NCBI GenBank assembly: GCA_963840665.1
Contig: CAWIZO010000001.1
Coordinates: 186,001-250,000, forward strand
Direction: 5' to 3'
Length of the DNA: 64,000 nucleotides
DNA from: DATFTE01 sp963840665
Lineage (GTDB): Bacteria > Acidobacteriota > Terriglobia > Terriglobales > Acidobacteriaceae
This document shows, piece by piece, positions 46,823 to 55,815 of the stretch. Below the pieces are notes generated by a model. It was not told where the DNA came from. It did no database searches and saw only the letters and a program-made list of their open reading frames with translations. Position 1 is the first letter of the stretch; the number at the start of each line of letters is the position of its first letter. The position numbers and the translations under genes were made by a program.

Positions 46823-48352
46823 ATGCCATTTCCCCGCGCCACTGGAATTCTGCTGCATCCCAGTTCTCTGCCGTCGCGCGGAGGCATCGGCGACTTTGGT
46901 CCAGCCGCCTACGAGTTTGTTGATTTCCTGGCCTCAGCCAAGCAAGGTTTGTGGCAGGTCCTTCCGCTCGGTCCGCCTTCGATTGGAAATTCCCCTTACT
47001 CTTCCATTTCGGCGTTCGCCGGCAACCCTCTTTTCGTAAGTCTTGAGCGCCTGACGGAGCGTGGCTGGCTCGATGGCGCACGCCTGGCCGCCACCACCGG
47101 CAACGCCGATTGTGTCGACTACGCCGCAGCGTACTCCTTCAAGACTCCTTTGCTCGCCGAGGCCGCCCACAATTTTCTCGCCAATGCTTCCGGCACTCCA
47201 CGCAACCGCTTTGAAAGCTTCCGCGCTGAAAATTCCTGGTGGTTGCAGGATTTCGCCCTCTTCGATGCCCTGCGCGAACGCTACCAGCAGAAGCCCTGGA
47301 ACGAGTGGCCCAACGAGTTAGCCCGCCGCGAGCCAAAAGCACTGGAACAGGCCCGTGTCGAACTCGCCGACGAGATCTCCGTGCGCGAAGCCGTGCAGTT
47401 CTTCTTTGAAGAGCAGTGGCACGCTCTGCGCTTCGCCTGCGCGCAGAAATCAATTCGCGTCGTAGGCGATATTGCTATTTTTGTTGCTTACGACAGCGCG
47501 GACGTCTGGGCCCATCGCGACCTCTTCCGCCTGCGCGACGATCTCAATCCCGACGTCGTTTCCGGCGTGCCTCCTGACGCGTTCAGCGCTACCGGACAGC
47601 GTTGGGGAAACCCGCTTTATAACTGGGATGCCATTCGCGCGCAAGGCTTCCAGTGGTGGATTCAGCGCCTGCGCTGGGCCGCGCACACGTGCGACTACAT
47701 CCGCCTCGATCACTTTCGCGGCTTCGAACAGTTCTGGGAGATTCCCGCCAACGAACCCACCGCGATCAACGGCCGCTGGGTCGATGGCCCGAAAGATGAA
47801 CTCTTCGATCGCCTGCGCGACGCGCTCGGCGGCCTGCCCTTCTTTGCCGAGGATCTCGGATACATCACGCCCGAAGTGCACGCGCTGCGCGAGCGTCACA
47901 ACATTCCTGGGCTCGCCGTCCTGCAATTTGGTTTTAGCGATCTCGGAGCCCATGTCTACCTGCCGCATCGCCTGACTCGCGATCGCGTGGTCTACACCGG
48001 CACGCACGACAACAACACCACGCTGGGATGGTGGGCCGACGCCCCCGAGCATGAGCGTCACGCGGTCGAAGCCTACGTGGGACCTTGTCCCGATGGCGTG
48101 AACTGGGCGTTCATTCGGATGGCGCAAGCTTCGGTGGCAGATCTCGCTGTCATTCCCGTACAGGATATTCTCGGACTGGGCGCCGAAGCCCGTCTCAACA
48201 AGCCCAGTGTTGCTGATGGAAATTTTCTCTGGCGCTTGCGCCCCGGAACGCTGACTCAAGCCATGAGCGAGCGCCTGGCCCGCTTAGCCGAAATCACCGA
48301 CCGAATTCCTCAACCGCTACCAGTGCCACCATCACAAGAGTTCGCAGCGTAG
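46823..48352 (+). CDS. malQ: 4-alpha-glucanotransferase (amylomaltase)
   Basis: A 509-aa GH77 enzyme that disproportionates maltodextrins. The family start is TGILLHPSSLPSRGGIGDFG. The catalytic nucleophile lies in IRLDHFRGFEQFW, the acid in FFAEDLGYITPEV and the stabilising Asp in TGTHDNNTTLGWW. The length is typical of bacterial MalQ without the large N-terminal extension. The 25-bp gap to the foldase gene suggests co-transcription, although the functions are unrelated. Confidence 0.95.
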   Translation: MPFPRATGILLHPSSLPSRGGIGDFGPAAYEFVDFLASAKQGLWQVLPLGPPSIGNSPYSSISAFAGNPLFVSLERLTERGWLDGARLAATTGNADCVDYAAAYSFKTPLLAEAAHNFLANASGTPRNRFESFRAENSWWLQDFALFDALRERYQQKPWNEWPNELARREPKALEQARVELADEISVREAVQFFFEEQWHALRFACAQKSIRVVGDIAIFVAYDSADVWAHRDLFRLRDDLNPDVVSGVPPDAFSATGQRWGNPLYNWDAIRAQGFQWWIQRLRWAAHTCDYIRLDHFRGFEQFWEIPANEPTAINGRWVDGPKDELFDRLRDALGGLPFFAEDLGYITPEVHALRERHNIPGLAVLQFGFSDLGAHVYLPHRLTRDRVVYTGTHDNNTTLGWWADAPEHERHAVEAYVGPCPDGVNWAFIRMAQASVADLAVIPVQDILGLGAEARLNKPSVADGNFLWRLRPGTLTQAMSERLARLAEITDRIPQPLPVPPSQEFAA

Positions 48353-48353
48353 C

Positions 48354-48370
48354 GCCGGCGTCTCGCCGGC
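48354..48370. repeat. REP-like palindrome after malQ
   Basis: The stem GCCGGCG / CGCCGGC (loop TCT) begins immediately after the malQ stop and is preceded by GTAGCGC, as in the palindrome at 53358. It may serve as a 3'-end hairpin. Confidence 0.5.
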
Positions 48371-48462
48371 CACGGTGCGGTGTAGGGAGGAGGGTAATGG
48401 AAACCTGCCTGACCGAAAGGGAACGCTTTGACGTCGAGAGTACCGTAAAGACTTATTGGCAG

Positions 48463-49130
48463 TTATGTGAGAGGGGGACCATTCTCGCAGGCGTATGCTG
48501 AGAGCTTTCCCCTCACTCGCTTAGTGCTCGCATCGATCCACTCAAAGAGACATTCGTTTTCCCTGCGTTCGTTGAGGTCGGGCCTGATTTGTCGGGCCAG
48601 GCGTTCTTTGCCCTTGTTTGCCAGTTGATTCAGTCGGTTAATGAGTTTGATCGAATTTCGATATTGAACACAGCGCTGAGCAGTGGAGAGATCGCCCACC
48701 GACTCTGAGATGGCGGCCAGTCGCTGCAGTGAGGCGGGGCTGTCCGACGCCGATACAACCGCCTTGTCGCGGAAGATGACCGCTTGCTTTAGTACTCCTC
48801 AGCACGCCCGCTCTCCACCCTTGCTCTCTTGAGGTATAGCCCCGAGATGTGTTGATAGATCCAACCACTTATGAAACTATCGGGACTCTTGTCCGCCCAC
48901 GCTGCCCCAACGCTTACAGCATCGTCATAGCGGCCGTGCTTCTCATACTTGGTCATCGTCTTCAGCACGCATGCGGTGCTTGAATCCGCAGACCAGCACA
49001 TTGACTCTTTCAGGTCTCGAGTTAGCACGCTTAACGCTGAATCGTCGTTTCGCAATGACACTGCCACCCACACGATAAAAACGGCGGAGAAAAGAATGGC
49101 ACTGCGGAGAATCCAGGATTTTGTATGCAT
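48463..49130 (-). CDS. Hypothetical TPR-like single-TM protein, one frameshift
   Basis: The N-terminal part (ATG at 49130; TTG at 49139 is an alternative) has a membrane helix (WILRSAILFSAVFIVWVAVS) and a helical segment (MTKYEKHGRYDDAVSVGAAW). It stops at about 48789, but dropping in one base near 48788-48794 continues smoothly with LKQAVIFRDKAVVSASDSPA, SESVGDLSTAQRCVQYRNSI and ends at 48463. The helical pairs suggest TPR-like repeats facing the periplasm. No family was identified. Confidence 0.55.
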
Positions 49131-49370
49131 GCGATTCAAGAAAGGTCCCGTTCGTATCGTATGGCAGCGCTACGCCCCGATCCACGTTACTTTTGACGGC
49201 ACACTGTCGACGGACGAATAGCCAGCTTGCAGGAGGGAAGTCGAAGGCTCCAGCCGCAAAAGAGCGTTACTGCTCTGAGGTGCCGGCCACTGCGAACGTA
49301 GCGGCAACCCACTCGGCCAACCTGCATCTTAAACTCTGCCGCGGCAGCCGCCGCGTTTGTGGGAGGACGT

Positions 49371-49931
49371 ATGCAAAGTGTAGTGGGAGTTTTTGGCAAT
49401 CAGACCGTAGCCCAACAAGCGATAGACATCCTGGCAAGTCGAGGTGTCGATCGCGACTCGCTTACGTTCGCCAGCATGCAATTGTTGACCCCCGACGAGA
49501 GCGCAGACCGGGAATTGCAGGAGATCCCTACGACCGATGCAGAAAGTGATGGAATGGGCACCAGCGTAGGTGCGGTCGTTGGAGGGAGCATTGGAGCGAG
49601 CGCTGGGTTGGCGGGAGGCGCGGCTGTTGCCAGTCTTCTGGTCCCGGGTGTCGGCACGATTTTTGCCATTGGATTGGGCGCAGCGGCATTGTTGGGGATA
49701 GGAGGAGCGGCTGCGGGCGCGACCGCAGGTAGAGAGGCGGAGCACGCGCTCGATATCGGCGTTCCTAAGGACGACCTGCGCTTATATCACGACCTGCTGC
49801 GACGCGGCCGCTCCTTGGTCATCGCGAACGTCGAGAGCGATGATCAGGCTTCGGTTGTGAAAGAAGTGCTCCGAGCGGAAGGGGCAGAAGATATCGACGC
49901 AGCACGTAGTGAACTACGCCGGACGGCATAG
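49371..49931 (+). CDS. Glycine-zipper protein with stress-protein-like N-terminus
   Basis: 187 aa from the ATG at 49371 with GGGAGG four bases upstream. The N-terminus (VVGVFGNQTVAQQAIDILAS) follows the pattern of general stress protein 17M/YflT-like domains. The middle is a strongly glycine/alanine-rich hydrophobic segment (residues about 62-125, for example GAVVGGSIGASAGLAGGAAV) of glycine-zipper type that could insert in a membrane. The C-terminal 55 residues form a ferredoxin-like pattern again (LVIANVESDDQASVVKEVLR). A role in envelope stress is an inference. Confidence 0.7.
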   Translation: MQSVVGVFGNQTVAQQAIDILASRGVDRDSLTFASMQLLTPDESADRELQEIPTTDAESDGMGTSVGAVVGGSIGASAGLAGGAAVASLLVPGVGTIFAIGLGAAALLGIGGAAAGATAGREAEHALDIGVPKDDLRLYHDLLRRGRSLVIANVESDDQASVVKEVLRAEGAEDIDAARSELRRTA

Positions 49932-50063
49932 CAAATTTTTAGAAAGAGGATATTCGTTACTGTCCCCCAATCTTTGCCCGAATTGTGAACCCCATGTTAC
50001 AAACGAGGAAGAAGTTTCGCGCACGACTCCGATTCGTGTATATGACTGAGTGGGGAATCTTCC

Positions 50064-51398
50064 GTGACCGATCCGATCATCCAGGCGCGTGCCGTCGAAA
50101 AGTTCTATACCCAACCGGATGGCAATCGCATCCAGGTCATCGCCCCCACTGATCTCGAAATCGTTCCTGGCAAAATCGTTGCGCTGCTCGGCCCCTCAGG
50201 CTCGGGGAAATCCACGCTGTTGCGCATGTTGACCGGGCTGTCGCCGACCTCCTCGGGACAGGTTCTTTGGCACGGCCAGCCCATCGACGGACACATGCCT
50301 AACGTCGCGATTGTCTTCCAAAGCTTCGCGCTCTTTCCCTGGTTGAATGTTCTTGAGAATGTCGAAGCCCCGCTCGAAGCCCGCGGCATGAGCGCCATTG
50401 AACGTCGCAAGCGCGCCTTGAAGATGATCGATACGGTCGGTCTCGACGGCTTTGAGAGTGCCTATCCCAAAGAACTTTCCGGAGGCATGAAGCAGCGCGT
50501 CGGCTTCGCCCGTGCGCTCGTGGTCGAACCCGAAGTCCTATTCATGGACGAGCCTTTCTCCGCGCTCGACGTCCTCACCGCCGAGAATCTGCGCAGTGAA
50601 CTGCTCGAACTGTGGCTCAGCAAGAAGATTCCCACGACGTCGATTTTTATCGTGACCCACAACATCGAAGAGTCCGTTCTGCTGGCCGATCGCGTAATCG
50701 TCCTGGGGAAAAATCCCGGGCGCATCCGCTCCGATTTTGAAATTACTATTCCACAATATCGCGATCGGAAAGCGCCACGGTTCGTGGACTATGTCGACTA
50801 CATTTACAAAGTCATGACGCAGCCCGACGTCGAGCACACATTGCCGACCACGGGACAGGTCCCGGTCGCAACCCGCGTCAAACAGAAATACCAGATGCTG
50901 CCCCACGCCCGGCCGGGTGGAATTGCCGGACTGATGGAGCTTCTGCACGACCACGGCGGCAAGGAAGATCTGTATAGCCTCTCCGAGCAACTCTCGATGG
51001 ATGTTGACGACCTGCTTCCCATCGTCGAAGCTTCGGTCCTGCTCGGCTTCGCTAGTCTCAAGGAAGGCGAGGTCGAGATCAATCCTGAGGGCGTAGCCTT
51101 CGCCGATGCCGACATTCTCACCCGGAAAGTGCTTTTCCGTGATGCCGCACTCCGCCATATTGCGATTCTGCAGTCGATCGACAACGTGCTTCACGCCAAG
51201 TCCGATCACTCGATTCCCGAAGAATTCTTCCACGACATTCTCGACGAGCATTTCAGTCAAGATGAGGTCGAGCGCCAACTCGACACCGCCATGAACTGGG
51301 GACGTTACGCCGAGATCTTCGATTATGACGCGGAAAAGGGAAGGCTCGTGCTGGCGGAACACACCCCTGAACCGCACCCGGCGGCCACGCACCCATGA
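50064..51398 (+). CDS. ABC transporter ATPase, nitrate/sulfonate/taurine class, with AAA-associated C-terminal domain
   Basis: GTG start at 50064 (GGGGA upstream). Walker A GPSGSGKS (residues 43-50), Q-loop VFQSFALFPWLNV, signature LSGGMKQR, Walker B VLFMDEPFSALD and the switch His in VTHNIEES are all intact. After about residue 300 comes an AAA-associated C-terminal domain (LMELLHDHGGKEDLYSLSEQ, FRDAALRHIAILQSI), typical of NtrCD/SsuB-like anion importers. It overlaps the permease gene by 4 bp (ATGA). No substrate-binding protein gene is nearby. Confidence 0.92.
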   Translation: MTDPIIQARAVEKFYTQPDGNRIQVIAPTDLEIVPGKIVALLGPSGSGKSTLLRMLTGLSPTSSGQVLWHGQPIDGHMPNVAIVFQSFALFPWLNVLENVEAPLEARGMSAIERRKRALKMIDTVGLDGFESAYPKELSGGMKQRVGFARALVVEPEVLFMDEPFSALDVLTAENLRSELLELWLSKKIPTTSIFIVTHNIEESVLLADRVIVLGKNPGRIRSDFEITIPQYRDRKAPRFVDYVDYIYKVMTQPDVEHTLPTTGQVPVATRVKQKYQMLPHARPGGIAGLMELLHDHGGKEDLYSLSEQLSMDVDDLLPIVEASVLLGFASLKEGEVEINPEGVAFADADILTRKVLFRDAALRHIAILQSIDNVLHAKSDHSIPEEFFHDILDEHFSQDEVERQLDTAMNWGRYAEIFDYDAEKGRLVLAEHTPEPHPAATHP

Positions 51399-53149
51399 AA
51401 CGCAGCGAAAGTCTCGGCGGATTCTCTCCTTACCGCTTGTGGTCGTTGCTGCCGCGCTTCGAAGTCTCGCATCTCCCCGACCTGCTAATGTTCGCGGCGG
51501 CGATTGCCATTTTCTACGGCATCCTCCTCGTCGGCCGAACCTGGCTCGGGCCCTTCACACCGGTTGTCGAAATCTCGCGCAGCCCTTGGGCGCTGCCGAT
51601 GTATGCCGGCTTCTCGCTGCTGCGCATTAGCGCTGCTTACTTTCTTAGCCTCGCTTTCACCCTTATCTACGGCTACGTTGCTGCCTACAATCCGAAGGCC
51701 GAGCGCTTCATGATTCCGTTGCTCGACGTGCTGCAATCGATTCCGGTACTGAGTTTTCTGCCCGGCGTCATGCTCGCGATGGTCGCGCTTTTTCCCAGCC
51801 GCCAGCTTGGCGTCGAACTCGGCGCCATCCTGCTTATCTTCACCGGACAAGTCTGGAACATGGCTTTCAGCTTTTACGCTTCGCTGAAGAGCATTCCACG
51901 AGACATGCGCGAAGCCGCCCGCATCTACGGATTCAGTTGGTGGCAGCGCTTCACCGAAGTCGAGCTGCCCTACGCAGCGATCGGACTGGTCTGGAACTCG
52001 ATGATGTCGGTCGCCGGCGGATGGTTCTTCCTCATGGCGTGCGAAATGTTCGTGCTGGGCTCGCGCGATTTTCGCCTGCCGGGACTTGGTTCTTATTTGC
52101 AAACAGCCGCCAGCGCCGGAGATACGCGCTCCATTCTGTGGGGAGTGGCGACGATGATCGCGGTGATTGTGCTGCTCGATCAATTCGTGTGGCGTCCGGT
52201 GATCGCCTGGGCGGAGAAATTCAAAGTCGAACAAGTCGAGGCGCAGGATCTCCCTCGCTCGTGGGTGCTCGACTGGTTGCAACGTTCGCGAGGACTGGCC
52301 CTGCTGCGCAAGCGTGCTCTGCGTCCCATGCGCGAGTCTTTGATGATGCGTTTCGCCAAGCGCCACATGACCAAACCGACGGAAGAAGCGCCCAGCCCCG
52401 CGAAGATGTGGTTCTTGCGCATCTTGGGTGTGGCTCTGCTCGGCTTCATTCTTTACGCAGTTGTCCGGGTCATCATGTTGCTGACCGGACTCACTCACAT
52501 CGAGATGAACCAGCTTGGCGTGGGTCTGATCGCCACGTTCCTCCGCGTCGCCGTAGCTTTGGTCATTGGCGCGGCGTGGACCATCCCCGTCGGGGTCTGG
52601 ATCGGTTTCAATCCGCGCCTCGCCCGCATCGCGCAGCCTCTGGCGCAAATCGCCGCATCGGTCCCGGCCACGGCTTTGTTTCCTGTTGTCCTGCTGATTC
52701 TGATTCGTCTCGGCGGCGGGCTCGGCGTCGGCTCGATCGTCCTGCTGTTGTTGGGGACGCAGTGGTACATCCTCTTCAACGTGATTGCCGGGGCGATCGC
52801 CATCCCCACCGACCTGAAAGAAGCCTGCACCGTCTGTGGTATTCACGGATTCGAACGCTGGAAGAAGCTCATCCTGCCAGGAATATTTCCCTATCTGGTC
52901 ACAGGCATGGTGACGGCCTCCGGAGGCGCCTGGAATGCCAGCATCGTCGCCGAGTATTTTCAATTCAAAGGACAAACGTATACGACGACAGGTTTGGGCG
53001 CTCTCATCAGCCGTGCGACAGATCAAGGCAACTTCGATCTGCTGATCGCCTCGACCATCGTGATGGCCGCCACAGTAGTTACCGTAAATCGATTAATCTG
53101 GAGAAAGATGTACCGCCTGGCCGAAACTCGTTTCCGCCTGGAAGGCTAA
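51395..53149 (+). CDS. ABC transporter permease with two fused permease domains
   Basis: The 584-aa protein contains two copies of the NitT/TauT-type permease domain. The first (about residues 70-270) has the EAA-like loop IPRDMREAARIYGFSWWQRF. The second (about 375-575) has IPTDLKEACTVCGIHGFERW. A charged linker with one additional helix joins them. One polypeptide therefore supplies the whole transmembrane dimer. It is translationally coupled to the ATPase gene; the substrate is unknown because no binding protein is encoded here. Confidence 0.92.
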   Translation: MKRSESLGGFSPYRLWSLLPRFEVSHLPDLLMFAAAIAIFYGILLVGRTWLGPFTPVVEISRSPWALPMYAGFSLLRISAAYFLSLAFTLIYGYVAAYNPKAERFMIPLLDVLQSIPVLSFLPGVMLAMVALFPSRQLGVELGAILLIFTGQVWNMAFSFYASLKSIPRDMREAARIYGFSWWQRFTEVELPYAAIGLVWNSMMSVAGGWFFLMACEMFVLGSRDFRLPGLGSYLQTAASAGDTRSILWGVATMIAVIVLLDQFVWRPVIAWAEKFKVEQVEAQDLPRSWVLDWLQRSRGLALLRKRALRPMRESLMMRFAKRHMTKPTEEAPSPAKMWFLRILGVALLGFILYAVVRVIMLLTGLTHIEMNQLGVGLIATFLRVAVALVIGAAWTIPVGVWIGFNPRLARIAQPLAQIAASVPATALFPVVLLILIRLGGGLGVGSIVLLLLGTQWYILFNVIAGAIAIPTDLKEACTVCGIHGFERWKKLILPGIFPYLVTGMVTASGGAWNASIVAEYFQFKGQTYTTTGLGALISRATDQGNFDLLIASTIVMAATVVTVNRLIWRKMYRLAETRFRLEG

Positions 53150-53157
53150 CGCGAAAT

Positions 53158-53290
53158 CCACCACAGAGTCACAGAGAAAAACTAAGAATTGAAAAACCAA
53201 AAGGTTCCGTCTTTTGCCATCATTGCTGAAAATCCGAATAGCCGTGTTTTTCCCTTTAGGTTTTCTCTGTGACTCTGTGTCTCTGTGGTG
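53158..53290. repeat. Inverted-repeat element with CTCTGTG-type micro-repeats
   Basis: The left arm (53158-53184, CCACCACAGAGTCACAGAG) pairs with the right arm (53259-53290), whose 8-bp units read CTCTGTGA, CTCTGTGT, CTCTGTGG. The 75-bp middle has no coding character. It resembles other elements in the window (61458-61566 and 63358-63510) and may be a non-autonomous mobile or regulatory element. Confidence 0.65.
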
Positions 53291-53294
53291 AGAA

Positions 53295-53324
53295 CAAAAA
53301 AGCCGGGATCCGAAGATCCCGGCT
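53295..53324 (-). terminator. Rho-independent terminator of the XRE gene
   Basis: A perfect stem (AGCCGGGATC / GATCCCGGCT, four-base loop) is followed on the minus strand by TTTTTTGT. It lies about 90 bp past the XRE-regulator stop. Confidence 0.85.
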
Positions 53325-53357
53325 GCAGTTGGTGGTTGCCCGGATAAACTTATGTAG

Positions 53358-53377
53358 CGCGGGCATTGCTGCCCGCG
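53358..53377. repeat. REP-like palindrome
   Basis: CGCGGGCA and TGCCCGCG flank a TTGC loop; it is preceded by GTAG as at 48354. It lies between the XRE stop and its terminator. Confidence 0.55.
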
Positions 53378-53415
53378 AACCTCTGATCCCAATATCGGCT
53401 GCCCGTAAGAATCCT

Positions 53416-53955
53416 TTAGGCGCTTCTCCGCGGACGCATCGTCAAATCCCTGACTTGCGTCAGAATGCTCGACATCTGCATGCCATTCAGCTCGGCCACG
53501 AACGGCAGCAGTTCCGCGACAAACGGATCTTGCATGAGTTCGCGCACTTCTTCCTGACGAGTGCGCTCGCCACCGCTCAAGAGTTCAGGCACACTCACCT
53601 CCAGTGCTCGCGCCAGCCGTTCCAGTGAGGAAAGGGTAGGGGTCGCTTTTTCATTCTCAATTTTGGAGACGTAGGTTCGCGGCACCGACATGCGCGTCGC
53701 GAGTTGTCGCTGGCTCAGGCCGTTGCGCAGGCGCAGTTGGCGGATCGACGACGCCAGGTTCAAATGGCCTCGTCCGGTGCCTGGCACCGGCATCATCTGC
53801 GGCAGTGGTGTCGGCGCAGCCGCAACCGGTTCGTCCTCATCCAACGAACCATGGCACCGGCGACAAAGATTGTTAGTGGTGCGAAATTGGACCAGCAGGC
53901 AGCGGTCGCATCGGACGACTTCCCTGGAGTCTACCGGGGCAAGTGTTGTAGCCAT
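53416..53955 (-). CDS. XRE-family regulator with N-terminal zinc-finger-like motif
   Basis: This 179-aa protein has four cysteines in a CxxC-x11-CxxC array (residues 16, 19, 31, 34) that could bind zinc, then a Pro-rich linker and an XRE/Cro HTH at about residues 64-120 (IRQLRLRNGLSQRQLATRMS, RTYVSKIENEKATPTLSSLE). The C-terminal helical tail (LMQDPFVAELLPFVAELN) may dimerise. No target is apparent; the ABC operon ends convergently to it and an HD-domain gene diverges from it. The zinc ribbon plus HTH order is uncommon. Confidence 0.82.
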   Translation of the reverse strand: MATTLAPVDSREVVRCDRCLLVQFRTTNNLCRRCHGSLDEDEPVAAAPTPLPQMMPVPGTGRGHLNLASSIRQLRLRNGLSQRQLATRMSVPRTYVSKIENEKATPTLSSLERLARALEVSVPELLSGGERTRQEEVRELMQDPFVAELLPFVAELNGMQMSSILTQVRDLTMRPRRSA

Positions 53956-54111
53956 CGAGATTGGGAGCGTGCCAGAGCGGGCAGGCCCTGAAATCTATAC
54001 AAGATTTCAATCTGCAGCGTAATGTGCGGGATACGGCCTGTGGATGTCAAGTAAAATCAAACATCATCTACAGCGGAAGCTGTAGCCATCCTTAGAAAAC
54101 AGGGAAGAACC

Positions 54112-54691
54112 ATGACAGATCGCGATGCGGCGTGGGGGTTACTAACTGAGTTCACCCAATCGGAAAGTTTGCGGAAACATGCGCTCGCTGTCGAAGCCTG
54201 CATGCGGGCCTATGCCCGTAAATCGGGAGCGGATGAAAATCTCTGGGGCGTCGTCGGATTGCTCCACGATTTCGATTACGACAAGTATCCCAGCCGCGAA
54301 GAGCATCCCTATAAGGGAAATAAAATTCTGAAAGAGCGGGGATACTCCGACGAAATCCGCCAAGCCATCATGTCGCACGCCGAATACACCGGCGTGCCTC
54401 GCGATCACGCCCATGGAAAAGACTCTCTTTGCCTGTGACGAACTTGCCGGATTTCTGACCGCCTGTTCGCTGGTGAAGCCAGGCAAGTCGCTCGCCGAAG
54501 TCGAGGCCAAGTCGGTGAAGAAGAAGATGAAAGACAAAGCCTTCGCCCGAAGCGTAAATCGCGACGACATCGTTAACGGCGCTGCTGACATGGGGGTGGA
54601 CCTGGAGGAACACATTGCTTTTTGCATCGAAGCGATGAAAGGAATCGCAGGGGAATTGGGGTTGGACGGTAGCGCCGCGAGAGCCTCATAG
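54112..54691 (+). CDS. HD-domain hydrolase, one frameshift
   Basis: The first 100 residues hold the HD-type metal site (LRKHALAVEACM, GLLHDFDYDKYPS, MSHAEYTGVP). The frame stops at 54438, but one extra C in the CCC at 54410-54412 explains this: the corrected protein continues MEKTLFACDELAGFLTACSL ... MGVDLEEHIAFCIEAM to 54691, about 193 aa. The full length matches predicted HDIG-type phosphohydrolases. An indel error is likelier than a programmed shift because no slippery heptamer is present. The substrate is unknown. Confidence 0.82.
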
Positions 54692-54728
54692 CTGCGTGGC
54701 GAATGTGTCGTGTGAGTACGGATGGCAC

Positions 54729-55733
54729 CTATGGTGAAACAGGCGAAGAACTGCAGGCAAAGAATTTCCTGGGATACCTGACGAGTAGACCCGACCGTTT
54801 CTTACCTTTTCCGCTGACCACCTCGACCGAGAGCTCTGAACCCTCCTTCAGTGCCTCGGGACGCAAAAGATCAATGCGATAGAACGCGGCAGTTTGTGCG
54901 ATGAGCATTGCAGTTTGTCCCGCGATGCGATCCTTGATCTTATCGTTGAAGCTGTATTGCGGCAGGTTGGCCCACGATAGTGAATCGCGAGACGCTTCTC
55001 CGAATAAGAGGCCGCCTGTGTTCGCCACCATGTCTCCCAAGTCTCGCTTCCCCGTCGACTCTTCGTCGATCGGACTATGTTCCGCGAGCAAGAACGTATA
55101 GAGCCGCACGTGATTCCTCAAGAGCTGAGATTGAAGCTCCCTCGTCGTCGTGATCTTGCTATCGTTCTCCCCGCCATCGGTGATGGCATAAATAATATCG
55201 CCTTCATGGTGGGTATCGAGTAGATGGTTGGCCGCCGCAATAGCATCGCGTAGCGCCGTCTTACCATGGGGTCCCGAGCGCTGCTTGGGATCGATGCTGT
55301 CGAGCCAACTCAGCATCGCGGAACGGCTTTGGTCGAACGGAAAAGTCTTGTAAACGGTGTTGGAGAAGGCGATGAGCGCAATCGGGACCGCTGGGGCGGG
55401 AACCGAAAGCACTTCTTGCACAGCTGCTCGCGTGATCTCCCACTTTTCATGGCTGCCAGACGATCCGCCCATGCTGCCGCTGGTATCGAGCACCACCACC
55501 ATTCGGCTGGGCTGCACTTTGTAGATGACCTCCTTTAGCTCCACGACCTTCCTGCCTACTTTTACCTCAAAGTTGCTCTTGTCGAGACTGTCTTGGGGTT
55601 TTCCATGGAGGTCGACCACACTGACAAGGATCGGCTCGGGGGTGCACGGCTCATTCGTCGGAGTTTGCTGCGCAGGACAGAAGGGCACTAGCGAGAGGAA
55701 GAACAACGGCAGATACTTGGTAGCCGATAACAT
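54729..55733 (-). CDS. Secreted von Willebrand factor A-domain protein
   Basis: 334 aa with a signal peptide (YLPLFFLSLVPFCPAQ), a short Ig-like N-terminal segment (ILVSVVDLHGKPQDSLDKSN) and a VWA domain (about residues 75-270) with an intact MIDAS start DTSGSMG, a Thr in GKTALRDAI and TDGGEN. It resembles the VWFA-related proteins frequent in Acidobacteriota. A metal-dependent protein-binding role outside the inner membrane is inferred. Confidence 0.85.
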   Translation of the reverse strand: MLSATKYLPLFFLSLVPFCPAQQTPTNEPCTPEPILVSVVDLHGKPQDSLDKSNFEVKVGRKVVELKEVIYKVQPSRMVVVLDTSGSMGGSSGSHEKWEITRAAVQEVLSVPAPAVPIALIAFSNTVYKTFPFDQSRSAMLSWLDSIDPKQRSGPHGKTALRDAIAAANHLLDTHHEGDIIYAITDGGENDSKITTTRELQSQLLRNHVRLYTFLLAEHSPIDEESTGKRDLGDMVANTGGLLFGEASRDSLSWANLPQYSFNDKIKDRIAGQTAMLIAQTAAFYRIDLLRPEALKEGSELSVEVVSGKGKKRSGLLVRYPRKFFACSSSPVSP

Positions 55734-55815
55734 GGGCGACCTAACTTAACATCACCAAAGGCAGATGAAAAGTCAGGAATCAGTTATGCGGCTATGATGG
55801 AAGGGTTTCCGCGAG

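Noticed and set aside
51485..53026. 513-codon minus-strand frame opposite the ABC permease
   Set aside because: The amino-acid composition is His/Arg/Asp rich with no hydrophobic core, an antisense shadow of a membrane protein.
54390..54430. Programmed +1 frameshift in the HD hydrolase
   Set aside because: No slippery heptamer, stop-codon context or downstream structure, and many similar indels exist in this window; sequencing error is simpler.
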